DNA from: Harmothoe impar
Taxonomy: Eukaryota; Annelida; Polychaeta; Phyllodocida; Polynoidae
DNA length: 64,000 nucleotides
Reading direction: 5' to 3'
NCBI GenBank assembly: GCA_947462335.1
Contig: OX381710.1
Span: 65,467,303-65,531,302, forward strand
Each line of letters begins with the position of its first letter. Position 1 is the first letter of the stretch. This document shows positions 57,481 through 64,000 of the stretch, in pieces. A program made the position numbers and the translations under genes. The notes under the pieces are model-generated. The model was not told the origin of the DNA and did no database searches. It saw only the letters and a list, made by a program, of their open reading frames with translations.

Positions 57481-58450
57481 CACCCACCCAGATCCTGAAA
57501 ACCAATTCCACACACATCTGAGTGCTAGTAATTCCAGGCAAAGAGATCTTCACCCTCAGAGTTCCACCCAACTAGATCTCGGCACTTTGAGTTCCACCCA
57601 ACCAGTTCCTCACCCTCCTCCCACATCCTACCCCATGGCATTGCTCCTAACTATATCAAGACCTCTGCACTCAACCAGATCTTGACCACTGAAGTTCCCC
57701 CTACCCAGAAGCTTCACCTCCAACAATCAGATATCCACCCACAACCTACTCCTCAGACTTCCTATCTTTGTCTAAAGTGTATTTAGAATTGAGCAGCTTA
57801 TATTGTCCACCCATCCAAGTCCTGTCGCTTGGAGTTCCACCCACAAAAGCTCCGCCATTTGGAGTTTTGCCCAACCAAGTCCCTCCATTTAGAGTTCCAT
57901 CCACCTAGGCCTTGCCCCTTGGAGTTCCTCCCACCCAAGTCCCTCCATTTAGAGTTCCACCCACCTGATTCCTGCTACTTGGAGTTCCACAAAAGTTCCG
58001 CCATAAAATGAGTTCCAACCGCCCCACTCCCACTACTAAAAGAGTTTCACCCACCCAACTCCCATGACTAAGAAAGTTCCACCCTACCCATTCCTGTGAT
58101 AAAAAGAATTCCACCCTACCCATCTCGGGACTAAAAGAGTTCCACCCACCCCACTCCTGCGACTAAAAGAATTCCACCCTACCCATTCCCATGATAAAAA
58201 GAGTTCCACCCTACCCATTCCCATGATAAAAAGAATTCCACCCTGCCCATTCTTGGGACTAAAAGAGTTCCACCCACCCCACTCACACAACTAAAAGAGT
58301 TCTACCCTACCTATTCCCACGATAAAAAGAGTTCCACCCTACCCATTCCCGGGACTAAATGTGTTCCACCCTACCCATTCCCACAACTGAAAGTGTTCCA
58401 CCCAGCCAATATCCGCGTATTAAGAGTTCCATCCACCATGGTCCCACACC
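57480..58450. repeat. Degenerate ~31-bp minisatellite (gagttccaccctacccattcc)
   Basis: About 25 or more diverged units of a pyrimidine-rich repeat, most regular at 58010-58400. ORFs across it on both strands are repeat translations. Confidence 0.85.
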
Positions 58451-58879
58451 TTCCACCCAACAAAGTCTAATTCTCAGATTTCTGAAAAGAATGCCTGTGA
58501 CTTAGTGCAAAAACATCTTGGGGCTGGAACTCTTCATCACTGTGCTTGCATGGGGGGGGGGGTGTTTGAGCACCCCAAGCACCCCCCCTGGCTACGGCTC
58601 TGAAATTTTAGTTAAACATTTCTTCCTACACCCAGGCAAATATGAGCGTCAGCCAATGTCGCTAATAACACTCTCATACAAGGGTCGGGCACTGCTGGAC
58701 TCCCTGGCTGGACTATAATAGATGGGTCAAGGGCCATTCTAGTGAGGGTCAGGCTATGCTGGACCTTCAATAACAGGCTGGACTTTGGCAAAATTGCTTG
58801 AAAGTCTGGCCATGCTGGATCCTCATGCCAGAGTCTGGCAATGCTGGACTCTGTGGAGAGTCTCTTTCAGCCTGTCGGA

Positions 58880-60000
58880 GGCTCTTCATATACGCTTCAG
58901 CTGTTTAAGGCGGGTTTTTACGAGAGCAATCCGTGCCTTCAGGTGGGGTCCAAACTCTAAGAACTGGTCAATGATGACCCCAAGATACTTGAACTGGGAT
59001 ACCACCGCCAGTGCTTGACCTCTCAGGTAAAACTCCATGTTTGTCAGGTCGGGGGTAGTCTGGTGAGTGCACGGACCCTGTTCACGTCTCGACCTGAGAC
59101 AACCAGGGCATGGTCGTCGGCATACAAGTAGAATTTTGAGTGGTGGATCACGTCTTGTGGCAAGCTTGTTACACATGTTCAACAAGCAAATAGGACACCA
59201 GTTGCTCACGTTAGATAGCAGACCACATTTAGGGAGTGGGACTACGGTGCCTGTCTTCCAAATGATAGGGATACTTTAATGCAGGATGGTACTGTTGATT
59301 AATGCTTGAACCACACCAGGGATAACCTCAAATATGTCCTTTATTACTCGAGCTCTTGGTGATTTTGATCCCGGTCACTAGTTTCTGCAGTTGAGCACCA
59401 GTGGCACGCTGTAGCTCACTGCGGTGATAGATGGACGGTTCAATATGGTCATCAGCCATGTTGTCATTGTTGTCATTGTTGTCATTGTTTTGGGCAAAGG
59501 CTGCAGCGAGAGTATTGCCAATGCTGCAGTAATAGGGGTGCAGAGGGGTCCCCCCCTGAGGTCACAAAGTCGCCTGTTTTAAGGGCTACAGGTCACAAAG
59601 TCGCTTTTTTTGCAAAAATATCCAGGTCACAGGTCACTTTTTTTATTATATGACAGTATGGCCATTCGAAAACAGCAGGTCGCAGGTCACAAAAATCAAT
59701 GGTCAAGGTCGAAAAGTCGCCTGGAAAACGGCCCAGGTTGCCAGGTCGCCGAAAACCCCTCTGGAGCCACAGTAATAAGCATTGATGTAGTTGGCGGTGT
59801 CACATAGAGGTACTTCAGTCCCTGAGTTTGATTTCGGTCTGTTGTTCTGAGCCCCTTCACAGCTTGTTGATTACAGACCAGAACCTCATAGGATCATGAT
59901 GGAATCGCTCAAGATTGTCTAGGACAGCCTTCCTCCTGTTGTGTGCTAGTTTCAGGTCCATTCTTCGAGTAAGGGTCATGATGATGGCACCCGGGGGGGG
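58880..60000 (-). pseudogene. LINE relic with YADD reverse transcriptase core, interrupted
   Basis: FYLYADDHALVVSGRD places the catalytic YADD at 59113-59124. Downstream is SQFKYLGVIIDQFLEFGPH; upstream, in other frames, GTVVPLPKCGLL-type and, at ~59860-59960, ERFHHDPMRFWSVINKL. 59540-59770 holds ggtcacaaagtcgc repeats that interrupt it. Multiple frame changes: a dead copy. Confidence 0.75.
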
Positions 60001-61310
60001 GGGGGGCAGGGCTGGGCAGCTGTCGCAATGTCGCAAAAAATGTGCGACAGGGGTCTTGTAAAATGTGACAGTGACAATAGGGAATATTCCAACTAGAACC
60101 AAAGTTTGGACTATTTCAATTTGATTTCCTCTCTGCGTGTTCCCAGTGTAATATGCCCCTAAACTCCTCAGCATACACTCTAACAAAAGATTTTCTTGGA
60201 TCAAAACACCTCCAGACCACTCAAAATACAAGAATCTTGAGCTGGAATTCCAAACTTTTCCTGGAGCAATGTGACCACAGAATGCATCAATGTGAAAGTA
60301 AAGTGAATATGGTACACTAATAGATTTCTCCTGGGTGCTGTTTCTCCACAAATATGCGGAGGTCCGCAAATTTGCGGATGTCCTTAAATACACTCTCCAT
60401 ATATTAATGGAGATCCACAAATATATACGGAAATCGTTTTTTAGTACTGAAGCATACAAAAACGGACATCCGTATATATTTGCGGAGCTCCACAAATTTG
60501 TGGAGCTCCGCAAATTTGTGGAGAAACGGAACTCTGGAACAAAAGGCATCAATCTAAAGGTAGATTTTGAAATTTTTCCTAGAGCAACATGGTTCCAAAA
60601 TGATCAGAAAACATCAGATTCTAATTAAACGGCGGACTTCTAAAAGTACAACTTCTAAGCTTTGGATGACCAGTTTGCTCCCAAATACTTCAGAACATAC
60701 CATTCTAAAAATAGAAATCCAAAATTTTCCTAGAGCACAAACCGAATATGTAACATTGTAAGGTAGAGATCCAAAGTTGTCCTGAAGCAATTTGCTCCCA
60801 AAACTGGACAGAACACAATAACTTCAAATAAAATTTCACAATTTTCTTGGACCCAAAAGTTTATCTACTATATTATTGTGAAGCCATTTCCTAAACATTT
60901 TCAGACAGAAATCAAAAGTTGTCATGGAGCAATAGGCCACAAAAGTTCACAGAACACACCAATATAAAAGTAGAATTTCAAAATGTTCCTAGCGCAATAT
61001 GGAACCAAATCCTCATCAGTTTTTTTTTTTGCAGGACCAATGTGCCCAAAACAACAATACAAATTTAAAGGTAGAATTTAGAGAATTCCTCTTGGCGATC
61101 TGCCCTGAAAGCACTCAGAACTAAACTAAAGATAGAATTATCAAAATTCTTTACAAACCCAGAATTCACCTCAAATAGATGTGAGGTGGTTTTTTTTTGT
61201 GTTTTGTTGTTGTTTTTTTGGGGTTATTATTTTTTTTTTTGGGGGGGGGGAGGGGGACTGAGATACTTTGCTCCATAGATTTCTAGGTTTGCTCCAGCAT
61301 ATCACTATAT
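60001..61310. other. 5' flank, repeat-rich
   Basis: 60340-60535 is an inverted-repeat block (ggagctccgcaaatttg, tccgcaaatttgcgga). 60550-61140 has diffuse repeats of 'aaattttcctagagcaa'. No gene seen. Confidence 0.5.
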
Positions 61311-61314
61311 GCCC

Positions 61315-61480
61315 AGCCCTGGGGGAGCACTTAGTTTATTTTGTATACACAGGTGTGCGGCTGGCAAGGGTAGTTTTTCAGCAAAATCTCCCTAGCAAGG
61401 GTCCTGTTTCAGAGAAAAATGTCCCTAGCAAGGTTATACTTTTGACAAAATCGCCCTAGCAAGGGTCACTTTTTCACCAA
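61315..61480. repeat. Partial copy of the 28358-28877 MITE family
   Basis: Shares tttgtatacacaggtgtgcggctgg and 'aaatcnccctagcaagggt' units, lacks the right end. Confidence 0.65.
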
Positions 61481-62024
61481 AATGACCCGTTTTTCACCAA
61501 AATGTCCCATTTTTGCCCATTTTTTCGCAATCATTTTGTAGAATAGTGTTGTACTTGTATGTATTATGTCGTTATGGTTACGTAACATTATGTAATGATG
61601 TGTGGGGGGGGGGAATAGGTAATAATTAATATCAAGATTATGGTGAGGTAATGATTATGAAGGTGCAGCAAGTATGATGAATAACATGGTGATGTAAGCA
61701 GATGTATTGATTATGAAGAGACTAATGTGAGATAATGAGTTGATTGTGATTATCAGATAAGTGTTTCCAGTTATGTAACCGGGCTGGTATCGATCGCAAA
61801 ATGTCGAAATATGAGGATTTTACGCAATTAAAAGGCTATTTCTGCACGGGAACATCAAGAAGGATATCTATACATGTTCTGGATTGAAGGAATAAGCCTG
61901 ACATGCTCTAATTTTGCCACAGTTGGATGTTATTCAAGACCCATTGACCGGACGATGAACGAGATCATGGCGACAAGGTAAATGAAGCTAAGGTTTCTTC
62001 TCCAAATATTGTCCAGCCCTCGTG

Positions 62025-62092
62025 GCGCTGGCGGTTAGGCACTGACGTTTGGCCTCAGCGGCCGGGGTTCGCAACCCGTACGAGTCGCAATA
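62025..62092 (+). repeat. tRNA-like SINE head
   Basis: CGTGGCGCTGGCGGTTAGGC resembles an A box and GGGGTTCGCAACCC a B box ~40 nt later. The surrounding 61490-62560 is AT-rich, with a duplicated 'gtctttagatagctgt' stretch (62320, 62390). Confidence 0.55.
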
Positions 62093-62578
62093 ATTTTGTA
62101 GCCAAAATGGCTATGATATCTTTCATTACCTTATTAAAATATGTAACAGGGTCTTGCACTCGAAAAAAAAATTTGAGCGTGCGTATATCCTGAGATAACC
62201 GCACGGCAAATATCCACTCTCGGCATGGGAAACACCAGAATCGTGGTATAAACGAGACTAGTCCACAATGAAATATTATTAAAGCCCTCTTGTTGTAAGG
62301 GCTGGCTGTTTACCTCGTCTTTAGATAGCTGTATGTGGCCTCATAAATTATTAGACGCACAGTTTATCCTGCAGGGCCGGCGTTTTACCTTGTCTTTAGA
62401 TAGCTGTCCTCGGCCTCATAAATTATTAGACACACAGTTTATCCTGCACTAATATTCTCTATGCTAGAAACCTTAGTCAGTACTGACCAATTTCCTTAGT
62501 AATTTTTATTCTCCCTATACGACCAACTTAGGTTAGTCAGGTCAGTCAATACTGACCAACCCACCTTAGGGAGTGGTC

Positions 62579-62793
62579 ATTTATTAACAACAGGGGGTCG
62601 GGGTCGGTGGATTTTTCGCGAGAGCGGGTCGAAATGGAGCGGTCGATATTTTTTTGGTCCCCCCTTTGAGCTATAGTAACGCGCTGGCTTTTTCACTAAA
62701 AAGGGGTGCCCCCCCCCTTCAAGGGGTCCAAATTATTTTGGTCCCCCCCCCCAAATCCACCAACCCCCCTGTTATTAAAAGGTGACCACTCCC
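62579..62793. mobile_element. Second member of the GGGAGTG...CACTCCC MITE family
   Basis: Ends GGGAGTGGTCATTTATTAAC and its near-complement; inner cgaaatggagc and cccccaaatccacca blocks as in 32616-33029. Left flank TTA, right flank ATA. Confidence 0.75.
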
Positions 62794-63477
62794 ATAGTCT
62801 TTTGATTTCTAGGAATGATAGGAGTATCAGAGTTAGTCAATATGACTCTAATTGTAAGAGTTGAATTGCAAAACCTCAAATGTATAAAGTAATTGAGTAT
62901 TGTGATTATTTCAGATGTATAGATCACTTCAAAGTGTACACCATCTGGAGAAAACGTATTACACACTATTAGCTTTGTGTTCTATTTGGGAATTAGACTG
63001 TCGAACACACTAGACGGCAGCATTGATGGCATCACTGAATTTTATTAGTCACTTGTGAATACCAGTGTGTCATTTAAGTCCCTTAGACCAATACCCATAT
63101 GACTAACCTGGGTTAGCCAATACTGACCAACGTAGCTAACCTGTAGAATGTCAGTGTGGCGGACTACATCGCAAACAACACCCAGACCTTTATTTTTTTA
63201 TCTTGAACATAAAAGTGGGAGCTGAGCGCTGGATGATATATGAAACTAGAGCGTCCCTAATTGACCTCACCTGTTTCTTCGGAGGTAGGACTAAGGTAGA
63301 CGGTCCCTACATATGTGGTTTGACGTCACAAGGGGATCCTATCTTGGGAGATGTCTGTCCACAGCACTGGGTGCTCTTCGGGCTTTAAAAATCTTATCAT
63401 CAGCAGACTCTCGTCTTAATTGTGGGTTTTGGCGATTAAAATTGAATGGATGCAAGATATAACTTCCGGACGATTAA

Positions 63478-63605
63478 CCAATAATGTATGAATATCACCG
63501 AACGCAGGGTGTGTATACTTGAATAACGAACCGAGGTGCGTAGCACCGAGGTTTGTTATTCATGAATACACACCCTAAGTTCGGTGATATTCATATATTA
63601 TTAGG
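63478..63605. repeat. 62-bp hairpin MITE, 3-nt loop
   Basis: 63478-63539 pairs with 63543-63605 with a few mismatches (gaatatcaccgaac / gttcggtgatattc at the flanks; accgaggtgc / gcaccgaggt at the tip). At 63740-63775, a CCAAT box (gattggtgg) and a CRE (tgacgtca) lie nearby. Confidence 0.8.
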
Positions 63606-63884
63606 TTTATTATACGATATTTCGATTAATATGTCCTTATTTACCTTTAAAACGTCCTAATTTGGCCATTTTGAAAGATTATTGACTGAATATCACTCGT
63701 ACAGCAGTAGCGCCATGTTGTTTTGACCTCCCACCAACCCTGCTCGCTGATTGGTGGAGCCTGGTGACGTCATATTCTCAATCTCCAACACTGAGTTCAA
63801 CATAGAATTTGTGAGGGGGCCAGCTTGGGGCTATGTTATATACTAACCAGCGTTTCCCTCCGCATTCACCACAGCCGGATAGGC

Positions 63885-63945
63885 ATGGCAGCTAGCGTCT
63901 CCGCCTCACACACCAAGGGTACCTGGATCGATCCTGGGTGGAAAC
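63885..63945 (+). repeat. tRNA-like sequence near the right edge
   Basis: tggcagctagcgtctccgcc then cctggatcgatcc (B-box-like). Weak; may be a SINE head. Confidence 0.35.
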
Positions 63946-64000
63946 GAACCTTTTTCAAAATGCCTATTTCTATGTGAAAAAAAATCCCTAGAATTATTTT

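Noticed and set aside
57905..58290. Minus-strand ORFs rich in GWNSF repeats, antifreeze- or structural-protein-like
   Set aside because: Translations of the degenerate 31-bp minisatellite.

Overview
The window is animal genomic DNA. It shows GT-AG introns, an intron-rich host gene, and very dense DNA transposon, foldback and LINE debris. The mix of a laccase-like multicopper oxidase, a Polinton (Maverick), a PIF/Harbinger element and palindromic MITEs suggests a marine invertebrate deuterostome. Amphioxus is my best guess, but this is inference only.

Backbone. One host gene on the minus strand spans almost the whole window. I traced 15 exons from a signal-peptide exon at 56995 to an exon ending at 404. 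All 14 junctions are GT-AG and all join in phase, giving 688 codons of a secreted three-cupredoxin (laccase-type) multicopper oxidase. The last exon or exons lie beyond the left edge. All His copper ligand motifs (HFH, HSH, HPIHLH, HSH plus a downstream H) are present, but the type 1 copper Cys of the usual HCH motif is Ser. The 3' end of exon 12 lies in a 51-bp tandem array that multiplies the splice donor.

Intron 14 (563-9191) holds a Polinton fragment in the same orientation: integrase, a penton-like protein, a small basic virion-type protein, a capsid protein, an adenain-like protease and a small ORF. Several genes are broken, and the capsid gene is split by a 2.5-kb repeat element flanked by an 8-bp direct repeat. 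DNA polymerase B and packaging ATPase were not found.

Intron 13 (9321-18671) holds an almost complete 8.3-kb PIF/Harbinger transposon (9853-18152). It has terminal inverted repeats, subterminal repeats, a 5-exon DDE transposase (minus) and a 9-exon Myb/SANT-like accessory gene (plus). The accessory protein carries seven YTEEEV-type repeats, and its gene has a CRE/ETS/YY1-like promoter. Each gene has apparent single-base lesions.

Introns 1-12 and the 5' flank contain LINE relics (19.4-20.0, 31.4-32.1, 47.0-47.8 and 58.9-60.0 kb), PIF-like MITEs with TTA or TAA duplications, a piggyBac-type MITE, a giant 2.4-kb foldback, minisatellites (51-bp and 91-bp units), several perfect hairpins and tRNA-like SINE heads. 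A ~172-bp promoter-like core recurs inside two different nested elements, and its motif grammar resembles the Polinton end region. No second host gene was recognised.
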